Positions 26,286 through 34,644 of a stretch of 64,000 nucleotides of DNA are shown here, piece by piece. This DNA comes from Shimia sp. SK013. Its GTDB lineage: Bacteria; Pseudomonadota; Alphaproteobacteria; Rhodobacterales; Rhodobacteraceae. Each line of letters opens with the position of its first letter. The stretch's first letter is position 1. Position numbers and translations under genes: made by a program. Under the pieces are notes generated by a model. The model searched no databases, was not told the DNA's origin, and saw only the letters and a list, made by a program, of their open reading frames with translations. The stretch spans positions 471,137 through 535,136 of the forward strand of contig NZ_LAJH01000012.1 of NCBI RefSeq assembly GCF_001292625.1, in the 5' to 3' direction.

Positions 26286-26851
26286 AGAAAGTGATTTTAG
26301 CAGAGGGATCGAGTGTCGATTTAGGCCCAAAGCAGCCATTCGCGGGCTTCAGTTTCGCTGCGCTGCGGCTCCTACAGAGCTATAGTTCAAAAGCCTCGCT
26401 TTGTTTTCGATCATCCAAGGTTGGGCAAGACGTTGCCAGACCACTTTTTGAGGTTTGTGGTGCAATCTCGGAACAAGATAAGTCAAATCGCTCGCGAGGC
26501 TTCGCATGAGTTCAGAGTGCGCGCGACTATCGACTCTTGAATCATTTCTGGCACAATCTTTTTCCGGGGCTTCGGCCGGCACAATCAAGCAACAGGTTTG
26601 GGATTCAGAGTCTGCCGAAATTAAGCGAGTATGTAGGTCATCTGGTTGGTTTGATTATGTGGCGTTTCCTCTGTAGCGGCGCCGCGTGGCGTTGAGCTTT
26701 CGATCAACGCCTCTGAGATGCGGTGCAAGCCTGGCGCAGCGATTGCTAAGGTCGCAAGTCCGAGCGTCCGGCCGCTGTAATGCCTGTAGCTTCCAGCCCT
26801 GCGCAATTTCTTGCGCAAGGGCGGGCCGAGTGTGTTGAATGGCAGAGTGGC
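26286..26851. other. 566-bp stretch without a convincing gene; two hairpins
   Basis: No frame here has motif, start site or codon bias enough to call. Inverted repeats are seen at 26688-26711 (GGCGTTGA-N8-TCAACGCC) and 26800-26817 (TGCGCAA-N4-TTGCGCA). The second, 35 bp beyond the stop of the OsmC gene, may end the long catabolic operon. A 14-base word at 26329-26342 recurs inverted at 22994-23007 in another gene-free gap. Confidence 0.5.
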
Positions 26852-28033
26852 TTATAGGCGCACAATTTTGAGCTTGGTCTTGAGGTCTGTGCGGCAGAAG
26901 GCATGCAGAAAGCAAGTCTGTTCAGAGATGTCGAGCATCTCTTGGGCGACTGCATCGCTCTCGCTGGTTTCCAGATACACATGCGTCTCGATTGGATCGG
27001 CCTCACCGGCCTTGCCCGTGCCGCCGCTGGCGCCGCCCAGTGAAAAATGCGTATCCTGAACGATGCGATAATCCGGGAGGTCCAGTTTCAGCATCGATAC
27101 GAAACGCCCAAATTGGGTCATGAAACAGAACCCTATGCCGGCGCTGATCAATGTGGCGGCATCCGGTGCCCGACCATCTTCGGAGGACAGAAACCGAAAC
27201 GATGTGCCGTACGGCGAATACTGCATTTGCTGGATGTCCTTGATCCCATCTTCGCGCAATTCGGCAACTGCACCAATATTCAGACGCCGGTCCTGTTCAT
27301 CTGACAGCGACGATGCGCCCGCCGCCGTACCTTTTGCAACTTCCTTCTTGGGGGTCAGGCCTACAGGTGCCATCAAGGAAAGATCGGGGGCCTGTGGTGT
27401 GGCTTTAGAAAAATGGTCGCCGGGATCGGGAAACAGCGGGCCATCCAGTTCGACAACTTTGGCGGTCGGCAATTCCTGTCCGTTTTTGCCCAGTTTGAAC
27501 AGGCTTTCGAGTTGCCCGCGCATCAACCCGTTCAGGGGGGAGGCATGAACCGCATTCATCAAAAGTGTGTTCAGCGCGCCATCGTCCAGATCGCAGTCAA
27601 TCTCTACCTGCAATTCTACGGGCTCCGCGCCGCCCACCATCGTTCGTTTGGGCATCGAGCCCTTCATTGTGTAATAGTTATCCTGAACGAGCTTGAGCTT
27701 GCGGATCTCGACACCTTGCATCTTGGCCAAGGCGACAATCTCATTCATGTAGCTCGCGACCATTCCTGTCGACAAAAACGCCAAAGGGCATGGGGCCGCG
27801 TCGTGTCCGTTCAGATACGGGCCTTCGTCTGAAACCAGCCGCCATGTGTCGCCGGTTTTGGCAGAGCGCACCAAGGCTTCTTTCTGAAACCCTGACAACG
27901 ATCGCACCCACGTGCGCAGCGCGTCACCTTTGCGGTTCTCTGGCGCGTCGATGGCCACGTCATCAGCATTCGTCAGTTTGAAAAAGGGCGGCACGCCGCT
28001 GGTGCCGATGATGTCTTCACCCAATTTTGCCAT
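26852..28033 (-). CDS. Duplicated OsmC-family protein
   Basis: This is a 393-residue protein made of two OsmC-like halves (about 55-215 and 255-393) joined by a linker around 215-250. The first half has the CPLAFLSTGM segment (Cys near 82) in the place of the first reactive Cys. The second has GFCFMTQFGR and TCFLHAFC. OsmC proteins are thiol-dependent peroxidases acting on organic hydroperoxides, and some larger ones may be dehydrogenase or hydrolase accessory parts. ATG 28033 follows GGAAAGAG. It is the last gene of the TRAP/GST operon. Confidence 0.78.
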   Translation of the reverse strand: MAKLGEDIIGTSGVPPFFKLTNADDVAIDAPENRKGDALRTWVRSLSGFQKEALVRSAKTGDTWRLVSDEGPYLNGHDAAPCPLAFLSTGMVASYMNEIVALAKMQGVEIRKLKLVQDNYYTMKGSMPKRTMVGGAEPVELQVEIDCDLDDGALNTLLMNAVHASPLNGLMRGQLESLFKLGKNGQELPTAKVVELDGPLFPDPGDHFSKATPQAPDLSLMAPVGLTPKKEVAKGTAAGASSLSDEQDRRLNIGAVAELREDGIKDIQQMQYSPYGTSFRFLSSEDGRAPDAATLISAGIGFCFMTQFGRFVSMLKLDLPDYRIVQDTHFSLGGASGGTGKAGEADPIETHVYLETSESDAVAQEMLDISEQTCFLHAFCRTDLKTKLKIVRL

Positions 28034-28035
28034 GG

Positions 28036-28320
28036 TCACTCTTTCCAATCAATTCTCAAGTCTTCGCGAAACGCGAACCGTTCCAAGTGAGAGGCCAACA
28101 CCTGTTTTAGCGTTGCCAGTGCCTGCGGGTCGTCTGACGTCGCTGTCATCTTCAAGCAGTCGGGCTCAGCGCTGAGGTCAGCTCTGCCAAAACCAAACTT
28201 GATCCACCCACTATTGGGGGTGAAGTCAGCCTCGACCTTGTGGCCGAAATGTTTGCAAAGCTGCTGAAGGTAGCTGCCGGCCTTGGTGCTGTGGATTGTA
28301 GTTGTTGCAGAGCGGGTCAC
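28036..28320 (-). CDS. DUF2218-family protein
   Basis: This is a 94-residue protein with the DUF2218 pattern: an N-terminal TTTIHSTKAGSYLQQLCKHFGHK helix, a strand region with GWIKFGFGRADL, and the C-terminal LKQVLASHLERFAFRE. The function is unknown. Members often sit next to siderophore-interaction or redox genes. It overlaps the upstream cupin gene by 4 bp (ATGA) and is 2 bp from the OsmC gene, so translation is coupled. Confidence 0.8.
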   Translation of the reverse strand: MTRSATTTIHSTKAGSYLQQLCKHFGHKVEADFTPNSGWIKFGFGRADLSAEPDCLKMTATSDDPQALATLKQVLASHLERFAFREDLRIDWKE

Positions 28321-28790
28321 GATCCATCTCTTTCTGGCACTGGGCCGATGTTTACGATGTCGTATTTATGGTTCAGCGCATCCATCTTTGCTTGATCTTC
28401 AAAATCGGCCTCAGTCATCTGCGCCAGTTCCGAAAGGTAGCCGTCAAATCCGGATGGCTGATAGATCATCAGCATGCGGCCCGCTGTACATCCGTTTGCC
28501 AGCGTGCAGGCATGTTCAATACCCGGAGGCACGTGCAAACAAGTGCCTGGGCCAGCCGTTAACCAATCGCCGTCCACGAAAAAATCCACCTCTCCTTCCA
28601 GAATATAGAAGGTTTCGGCATGATAGCGATGCATATGAAGGCCCAGCGCAAAATGGGCCTTCAGGTTGTCTTCCATCAAGGTGTACTGGCCACCGGTGTC
28701 GGCGGCGGAAACCTTGACATATGTGTGATCCGCGGACCAGTCGTAGTCCGCGCCGCCACCTGGTGGAACGTGTGAATAGCGCTTTGACAT
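28317..28790 (-). CDS. Cupin-domain protein of the catabolic operon
   Basis: This is a 157-residue cupin. Motif 1 is LHMHRYHAETFYILEGEVDF (metal-binding His, His and Glu near 53-62), and motif 2 contains PGTCLHVPPGIEHACT. It could be a small metal-dependent isomerase, dioxygenase or substrate sensor. Being fourth from last in a ten-gene operon with GSTs and an aldehyde dehydrogenase, it is probably a pathway enzyme. It is a different subfamily from the cupin at 24788-25255. Confidence 0.82.
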   Translation of the reverse strand: MSKRYSHVPPGGGADYDWSADHTYVKVSAADTGGQYTLMEDNLKAHFALGLHMHRYHAETFYILEGEVDFFVDGDWLTAGPGTCLHVPPGIEHACTLANGCTAGRMLMIYQPSGFDGYLSELAQMTEADFEDQAKMDALNHKYDIVNIGPVPERDGS

Positions 28791-28793
28791 GGC

Positions 28794-29549
28794 TCAGAGA
28801 TTCACCTTTCCGCCGTCGACGTTCAACGTCTGGCCGGTGACAAAATTGCTGTCGGGCGTGATCAGATACATCAGTGACCCCAAGAGATCCTCGGGGAGCA
28901 TTTCGCGTTTGATCGAGCGCGACTGCACCGTCGGCCCGCGCGCGGGATCAAAGCCGGTGTGGCCCTGCAACGCCTCGCTTTCGGTCAGGCCGGGCGCGAT
29001 GGCGTTCACCTGAATGTTCTTGTCGCCAAGTTCACGCCCATAGCAACGGGTCAACGCAATTACGGCCCCCTTTGAGGCGGTGTAGTGAGACAGCCCCGGA
29101 GGCCCATAGTAGAAAGTACCGGAGGCGATGTTGACGATTTTTCCGTGTCCGGCCCGCATCATCGCAGGGACGACAGCTTTGGTCATTTGGTGCACGCCGC
29201 GCGCGTTCACTGTCATTACCTTGTCGAACTCGTCATTGTCGATTTGCAGGAACGGCTTGGGCTGCAGCGCCGCAAAAATCGATGCGTTGTTGACCAAAAC
29301 ATCCAGCGCGCCGAATTCCTTTTCAGTCGCCTCGACCATCGCCGCGATGTCGTCATCGGAGGTGACATCAACGTTTTGACCAATCGCAGATCCGCCGGCT
29401 TTGGTGATCTCGGCCACGGTATCGGCTGTGTCCAGTACATCGGCCACCACAACATTGGCGCCTTCTTCGGCCATGCGTTTGGCCATCACGGCCCCGATTC
29501 CACGCGCGGCGCCGGTGATGACAGCGGTTTTTCCTTGCAAACGTCCCAT
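28794..29549 (-). CDS. SDR-family dehydrogenase of the catabolic operon
   Basis: This is a 251-residue classical SDR with TGAARGIG (12-19), DVTSDDD, NNAS, the catalytic Ser in NIASGTFYYG, YTASK (Tyr and Lys intact) and a C-terminal SNFVTGQTLNVDGG. The aspartate after the second strand (VVVADVLD) suggests NAD+ preference, fitting an oxidative catabolic role such as alcohol to ketone. The ATG at 29549 has GAGGAC upstream. It lies between the cupin and a GST, all co-oriented. Confidence 0.9.
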   Translation of the reverse strand: MGRLQGKTAVITGAARGIGAVMAKRMAEEGANVVVADVLDTADTVAEITKAGGSAIGQNVDVTSDDDIAAMVEATEKEFGALDVLVNNASIFAALQPKPFLQIDNDEFDKVMTVNARGVHQMTKAVVPAMMRAGHGKIVNIASGTFYYGPPGLSHYTASKGAVIALTRCYGRELGDKNIQVNAIAPGLTESEALQGHTGFDPARGPTVQSRSIKREMLPEDLLGSLMYLITPDSNFVTGQTLNVDGGKVNL

Positions 29550-29566
29550 TGGTTTGTCCTCTCGTG

Positions 29567-30385
29567 TCAAATTTCGATTTCCAGAATCTTGGCAACCTCG
29601 GGCCAACTTTTGGCGCCATTGTCTCTCAGATCATTGGTCAGGTCTTTGGGTACCCAGTCAATCAGGCACGGCTTGAAATTCGGCAGGGCCTCGATCCGGG
29701 CAATCCATTTTGCAACGTTGGGCAGTCGGCCGTTTTCCCACATGCCGCGCATCGACATCATCGCCAATCGGTTCACGTAAGGTGTGAGCGCGACGTCCGC
29801 TATGGAGAAGGCATTGCCAACCAGCCAATCATTGCCCTCCAGCGCCTTTTCCATCTTGAAAAGGTAGCTGTCGTAAAGCTTGACCTTCTCGGTCGCGCCG
29901 GGTGCGTCAAACCCATATCGGGTGTAGCCGTCTTTCAGGTCTTTCCAATTCGACGTGACCGACATTGGGGGCGTGGATGCAAGAAACTTTTTTACGCCTT
30001 CCTCACCCAGATTCTTCAAAACCGTGTGCCGATGCGAACAAACAAAGGTCATAGCGCCACAGGCCGGGTGCAAATCCTCGTCTACCGCCTTGGTCCAGTA
30101 TCGCACCTGTGCATGGCCCCAAGGATCACTCGGATGCAGGCTTGTTTTAGGCGCGATTCGGTCAAGGTATTCGCAGATAACCGTGCTATCCACGATGACG
30201 GTTCCGTCATCTGTCAGCGTCGGAACAACCGCCTTGGGATTGAGTTTCATGTACTCGGGATCAAACTGCTCGCCTTTGAGAATGTCGATGTAGACACCCT
30301 CCCAGTCGAGGCCTTTTTGCGCCATGGCAAAACGCACCTTGGCCGCGCAGACCGAAGATCCATGATGATAAAGCGTGAAGGTCAT
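29567..30385 (-). CDS. Glutathione S-transferase family protein (operon GST 1)
   Basis: This 272-residue protein has an N-terminal thioredoxin fold starting MTFTLYHHGSSVCAAKVRFAM (Ser-Ser-Val-Cys at the catalytic position), a cis-Pro in AVVPTLTDDG and DSTVICEYLD. The C-terminal helical domain, at about 190 residues, is longer than in standard GSTs and contains the N-capping NAFSIADVALTPYV. GSTs with such long C-terminal domains include the LigF/LigE-type etherases. The similarity is one of general layout only. ATG overlaps the aldehyde dehydrogenase stop (ATGA at 30385-30382). Confidence 0.85.
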   Translation of the reverse strand: MTFTLYHHGSSVCAAKVRFAMAQKGLDWEGVYIDILKGEQFDPEYMKLNPKAVVPTLTDDGTVIVDSTVICEYLDRIAPKTSLHPSDPWGHAQVRYWTKAVDEDLHPACGAMTFVCSHRHTVLKNLGEEGVKKFLASTPPMSVTSNWKDLKDGYTRYGFDAPGATEKVKLYDSYLFKMEKALEGNDWLVGNAFSIADVALTPYVNRLAMMSMRGMWENGRLPNVAKWIARIEALPNFKPCLIDWVPKDLTNDLRDNGAKSWPEVAKILEIEI

Positions 30386-31821
30386 AGCTGCACCGTAATC
30401 CATTTGAGTTCTGTCATTGCTTCCATGTCAGCATCGGTACCTTCCCGCCCAACACCGGATTCACCGTTGCCGCCAAACGGCACATGCGCCTCATCATGGA
30501 TGGTAGGGCCGTTGATGTGGCACATCCCCGCGCCAATATTGCGCGCGAAATGGAAGGCTTTGTCGATGTCTTTCGTGAAGATCGCAGAGGACAGGCCGAA
30601 ATCTGTATCGTTGGCTTTCGCAAGCCCCTCTTCATAGCTGTCGATCGGATAGATTGACGACACAGGGCCGAAGGTTTCCGACCTGCATACCGTCATGTCA
30701 TCGCTTACATCGGTCAACAGTGTCGGCTGGCAGCGGTTGCCTTCCCATTCACCCCCAGCAGCGACCGTCGCGCCCTTGGCCACCGCGTCGGCGATATGGT
30801 TGCGCACGCGGGCGCGCTGCCGCTCTGAAATAATCGGTGCAATCACGGTGTTTGGATCACGCAGATCGCCCATGCCGACTTTGCCTGCCACCATTGAGAA
30901 CCGCTTGACGAAGTCGTCATACAAAGGCCGTTCGACATAAAATCGACTGGACCCGATGCAGGCCTGACCGCCAAACATAAAGATGGAGCGTGCGGCAAGA
31001 GGCATCACCTCATCCAGGTCCACGTCAGCCAAGATCACCGTAGGACTTTTCCCACCGAGTTCGAGCGTGCTTGGCGTTTTGTTCTTTGCGCAAATCTCGC
31101 TGATGTGCTGACCGATCAAGGAAGAGCCTGTGAAGGTGACAAAATCCACGTCCTTGTGGCTTGTCAGGTCATCGCCGATTTCGGCTCCGAGGCCTGTCAC
31201 CACGTTGTATACGCCCGCCGGAACGCCGGCCTCTGCAACGATTTCGGCAAACAGGACGGAGAGGTGGGGCGCCATTTCGGAGGGCAAATGCACGACCGTG
31301 TTGCCCAGAGCCAGGGCGTTGCAAACCAGCCGTGACGTTTTGATGAGCGGCACGTTGAACGGGGTAATGACAGCAACGACGCCCAAGGGTTCGCGCACCG
31401 ACATAGAAAACTTGCCAGGCGCATCCGAGGGGATGGTTTCGCCGCGCACATTTCTGCACATGCCAGCGGCCGCGCGCACCATCGTCAATGATTTCTCAAA
31501 CTCAAACATGGCCTTTTGAAAAGGCGAGCCGATTTCGTCGATTAGGCAATCAAGGAGTTGGCCTTTGCGGGCCTCCATGATTTCGGCAACCCGCAGAAGC
31601 CAGAGCTCCCGGTCCTTGGGCAGGGTGTTGCGGTAGGGTGCAAAGGCAGCTTTGGCCGCGCCCACTGCTTTTTGCATGTCACCACCCGTGCCGCGCGCTG
31701 CGTGGCAATAGAGGCTGTCATCCAGCGGGTTTAGGACGTCGAAAGTTGCGCCGCTTTCGGCGTCGGCCCAATCGCCCGCTATGAAATGGCGGAGGGTTTT
31801 GATGTCTGTTGCTTTGTTCAT
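30382..31821 (-). CDS. Aldehyde dehydrogenase (aromatic-aldehyde type)
   Basis: This is a 479-residue NAD(P)+-dependent aldehyde dehydrogenase. Catalytic Cys288 is in GGQACIGS, the general base Glu254 in LELGGKSP, and Asn156 in TPFNVPL. The C-terminal HINGPTIHDEAHVPFGG is characteristic of vanillin, salicylaldehyde and benzaldehyde dehydrogenases, which hints at an aromatic substrate. One oddity is that the cofactor-binding KPSE lysine is replaced (VVHLPSE), which may change cofactor choice. The start at 31821 follows GGAGAG. An in-frame codon at 31878 is inside the upstream gene's tail. Confidence 0.9.
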   Translation of the reverse strand: MNKATDIKTLRHFIAGDWADAESGATFDVLNPLDDSLYCHAARGTGGDMQKAVGAAKAAFAPYRNTLPKDRELWLLRVAEIMEARKGQLLDCLIDEIGSPFQKAMFEFEKSLTMVRAAAGMCRNVRGETIPSDAPGKFSMSVREPLGVVAVITPFNVPLIKTSRLVCNALALGNTVVHLPSEMAPHLSVLFAEIVAEAGVPAGVYNVVTGLGAEIGDDLTSHKDVDFVTFTGSSLIGQHISEICAKNKTPSTLELGGKSPTVILADVDLDEVMPLAARSIFMFGGQACIGSSRFYVERPLYDDFVKRFSMVAGKVGMGDLRDPNTVIAPIISERQRARVRNHIADAVAKGATVAAGGEWEGNRCQPTLLTDVSDDMTVCRSETFGPVSSIYPIDSYEEGLAKANDTDFGLSSAIFTKDIDKAFHFARNIGAGMCHINGPTIHDEAHVPFGGNGESGVGREGTDADMEAMTELKWITVQL

Positions 31822-31840
31822 AAGAACTCTCCAAGTGGTG

Positions 31841-33202
31841 CTATCCGCCGACGACTTTTTCGGGCAGGAACAGCACAATTTGCGGGAAAAGAATGAGAAG
31901 GCCGATCATCGCGACCATGGCGAACCAGAACGGCCAGATGCCGCGAAAAATTTCGGCCATAGGCACATCAGGGGCGATAGATTTCACGATGAAGACGTTG
32001 ATCCCCACTGGCGGGCTGATCATGCCCATTTCGAGCACGATCACCACAATGATGCCAAACCAGATCAGGTTCCAATCCAGTGCAATCGCGATTGGAATGA
32101 CCACCGGAATGGTCAAAACCAGCATCGCCATGGCTTCAAGGAACATGCCGAGGAACATGTAAATCACCACGATCACCAGCAGGATGCCGAGATCACCGAT
32201 GGGCAGCGATGTGAGGATCGTCACCATTTGCGCGGGCAATTCGGTCAGTGACATGAACGGAATAAACACAAAGGCACCGATAATGATCATGAACACGGTT
32301 GCTGTGGCGTTCATGGTTTCAAGCACGACAGCCTTGGTTGCGCGCCAATCCAGAGATTTGCGCCACGCCGCCACAAGAAAGGTGAAGAACGCGCCCACAG
32401 AGGAGGCTTCAACCGGTGTGAAAAAGCCCGTGTACATGCCGCCGATGGTCACCAGCACGACACCAAGAATGGGCATGGCGCGCCAGAGAGAGGCCAAGCG
32501 TTCGCTGCGCCCAAACTTTTGCCCACGCGGGCCGGCGTCCGGGCGTCTTGTCACAACGAGGTGGATGGCCCCGATGAAAAGGAGAGTCAGAATGATACCG
32601 GGGAATACGCCGGCCATAAACAGGCGACCGATGCTTTGCTCGGTCAGGACCGCATAGATGATCATGCCACCGGAGGGCGGGATCAGGAACCCAAGCGTTC
32701 CACCTGCGGCAACGGACCCGGTGGCCAGGCTATCGGCATATTTGTAGCGTTTCATTTCCGGCAGGGCGACGCGGCCCATTGTGACCGCGGAAGCCAGCGA
32801 GGAGCCGGACAGGGCGGCAAAACCGGCGCAGGCCGCAATTGTGGCTGAGGCCAAACCGCCCCGCAAATGCCCCATCCAACGATAGGCGGCGGCAAACAGG
32901 TCGTTGGACATGCCGGACACGCCCGCCAGATTGCCCATCAGGACAAACATGGGGATCACCAACAAGTTGTAGTTGGAAGCCGCCTCAAAGGTCTCGCCCG
33001 CAAGGTTGGAGTAGGCGATTTTGAGCCCGCGGGCCCATGCCTGATCTTCGGCCATGCCCACGCCAATGAATTTGTTGGCATTGGCAATCACGGTTCCCAC
33101 GAATCCGACGCCAAGCATAGAAAGTGCAACTGGCATGCGCAGGGCGAGCAGGACAAAGAGCGCCAATAGCCCAAAGAGGCCCAGAAGTGTCATGCTGATC
33201 AT
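31841..33202 (-). CDS. dctM: TRAP transporter large permease (DctM)
   Basis: This is a 453-residue inner-membrane protein with about 12-13 hydrophobic helices, the sodium-coupled permease of a tripartite periplasmic transporter. Typical segments are ALRMPVALSMLGVGFVGT at the N terminus, GMSNDLFAAAYRWMGHLRGG, FLIPPSGGMIIYAVLTEQSIG and GMISPPVGINVFIVK near the C terminus. ATG overlaps the dctQ stop by four bases (ATGA at 33202-33199). The open frame upstream to 33451 is inside dctQ. Confidence 0.93.
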   Translation of the reverse strand: MISMTLLGLFGLLALFVLLALRMPVALSMLGVGFVGTVIANANKFIGVGMAEDQAWARGLKIAYSNLAGETFEAASNYNLLVIPMFVLMGNLAGVSGMSNDLFAAAYRWMGHLRGGLASATIAACAGFAALSGSSLASAVTMGRVALPEMKRYKYADSLATGSVAAGGTLGFLIPPSGGMIIYAVLTEQSIGRLFMAGVFPGIILTLLFIGAIHLVVTRRPDAGPRGQKFGRSERLASLWRAMPILGVVLVTIGGMYTGFFTPVEASSVGAFFTFLVAAWRKSLDWRATKAVVLETMNATATVFMIIIGAFVFIPFMSLTELPAQMVTILTSLPIGDLGILLVIVVIYMFLGMFLEAMAMLVLTIPVVIPIAIALDWNLIWFGIIVVIVLEMGMISPPVGINVFIVKSIAPDVPMAEIFRGIWPFWFAMVAMIGLLILFPQIVLFLPEKVVGG

Positions 33203-33738
33203 AGCGCACCCCCGCCGACGTGAAGGTACTGTACACGCCCTGAACGCAGCATCTGCCAGATATCGAGGCACACAACGATCGCATAAAGGCCCGCAGATAT
33301 GGACAGGAGATAATAAAACGGCTGGTAAGAGATCAGCAATTGCTGGGTGGTTTCGCCAAACTTCTGAGCTGTACCAGCCGCGTGCCATAGCCGCCATGAC
33401 GTAACGATCAGCAGCCCAACGCCCAGCAGCTTCACAAAGATCATCGACCATTTCGCAAATCTCGCGGACATTTGGGACTCCAGCACTTCGATTTCGATAT
33501 GCGCACCGGTGCGGGCGCCCAGAGGGATCGAAAAGGCTACGATCACCACGAGCGACAGGATTAATAGGTCCTCGGCCCCCAAGACGGGGGAATTCAACGC
33601 CTTTCGCATTATCAGCACGTTCCAGACCGAAAAGGCGGTCATGAACACCAGCGTTAAACCGCCGAAAATCAGGGACGTCCAGATCAAGCCTCTATCCAGA
33701 AATTCGATCGGTTTCGGTATGTTCGATTGTTCTTTCAT
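33199..33738 (-). CDS. dctQ: TRAP transporter small permease (DctQ)
   Basis: This is a 179-residue inner-membrane protein with four hydrophobic helices. Family pieces include VWNVLIMRKALNSPVLGAED, then FSIPLGARTGAHIEIEVL, with a last helix LLSISAGLYAIVVCLDIW. It pairs with DctM. The ATG at 33738 has GAAGGAAAAAGAG upstream. The longer open frame to 33987 overlaps the GST gene and has no family similarity. Confidence 0.9.
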   Translation of the reverse strand: MKEQSNIPKPIEFLDRGLIWTSLIFGGLTLVFMTAFSVWNVLIMRKALNSPVLGAEDLLILSLVVIVAFSIPLGARTGAHIEIEVLESQMSARFAKWSMIFVKLLGVGLLIVTSWRLWHAAGTAQKFGETTQQLLISYQPFYYLLSISAGLYAIVVCLDIWQMLRSGRVQYLHVGGGAL

Positions 33739-33761
33739 GTCTCTTTTTCCTTCTCCAACAG

Positions 33762-34526
33762 TCAAACTTTGGAGAAATCCGGGCACCATTTCAGGACACC
33801 TTGCTGAAAGCTTGGCTTCTCCTGAAGGGCAGCTGCCCAGCGTTGGATGTTCGGGTATGTGTCGTAGGCGTATCCGCACCCCAAAAGCACGTGATATAGC
33901 GGGATCCAGGATATATCGGCGAGCGTGAACTGTTCGCCCATGATCCAGTCCTGCCCTTGTAGGGCTGTTTCCAGTTTGACGTGACACTCGGCAAGGATCG
34001 CTTGTGCTTTGCCGACATCTTCGTCACTGAACTGGCGGCTCCCCTTGTGCTTTGCATGGAACTCTTTGAGGTCGTCGTTGGCTTGAAGCGCGTCGTATTG
34101 TGCCTGTTCTTCCCGCGTCTTTTTGAGGTGTTTGGCGATCTTGGTTGCGTAGACGTAGGGCTTGATCGCTGGCAGGTGAATAGCGGCGGCGAGATGCAGC
34201 CATTCCATCATCTCGGCGTTGTTATCGAGTGCCCGCAACGACGGGTGCGGAAAAGTGTTGTCCAGATAGTCAATGATGTCGTTGGATTCGATGTGAACAA
34301 CACCGTCGTGCACCAATGTCGGGACAAGGCCGTTTGGATTGATCCCAAAGTACTCCTCTGAGATGTTTTCCTTTTTCTTCAGATCGATGTGATGGCTGGT
34401 CCAATCCAGACCCTTTTCGATCAGGGTCATCCGCACACGCATCGAACAGTTCGACATATCACCGTGATACAGATGAAGGCCGTTCAATTCTTGCACGGAT
34501 GTGTTGGTCGGCGTGATCACTGCCAT
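33762..34526 (-). CDS. Glutathione S-transferase family protein (operon GST 2)
   Basis: This is a 254-residue GST. Its thioredoxin-like domain begins LHLYHGDMSNCSMRVRMTLIE with SNCS at the catalytic site, then NGLVPTLVHDG (cis-Pro) and ESNDIIDYLD. The C-terminal domain has LKWCPDF at its end and GEQFTLADISWIPLYHVL. A catalytic Ser or Cys would fit beta-etherase, lyase or dehalogenase chemistry. It is only about 25-30% alike GST 1 by eye, so the two are not a recent duplication. It sits between dctP and dctQ, an unusual insertion in a TRAP operon. Confidence 0.85.
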   Translation of the reverse strand: MAVITPTNTSVQELNGLHLYHGDMSNCSMRVRMTLIEKGLDWTSHHIDLKKKENISEEYFGINPNGLVPTLVHDGVVHIESNDIIDYLDNTFPHPSLRALDNNAEMMEWLHLAAAIHLPAIKPYVYATKIAKHLKKTREEQAQYDALQANDDLKEFHAKHKGSRQFSDEDVGKAQAILAECHVKLETALQGQDWIMGEQFTLADISWIPLYHVLLGCGYAYDTYPNIQRWAAALQEKPSFQQGVLKWCPDFSKV

Positions 34527-34568
34527 TTCAGACAACTCCAACAATACTAGATTTGCGGTCAGGTGGAA

Positions 34569-34609
34569 CAGATCCGGCTCTTTGGAGCCAGGAGGCAAAG
34601 CCGGACCTG
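34569..34609 (-). terminator. Stem-loop between dctP and the downstream operon genes
   Basis: The arms CAGATCCGGCT and AGCCGGACCTG (one mismatch) enclose 19 nt. The loop is 35 bp beyond the dctP stop and has no T-tract, so it is more likely a partial attenuator or an mRNA-stabilising 3' end that lets the binding protein be made in excess over the downstream genes. Confidence 0.5.
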
Positions 34610-34644
34610 TTTGGAAGGCAAGCGGCCGTTAGGCGCTTGGACGC

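Noticed and set aside
24264..26851. Remnant transposase in the gene-free gaps
   Set aside because: No DDE-type motif, terminal inverted repeats or target duplications could be found in the translations.
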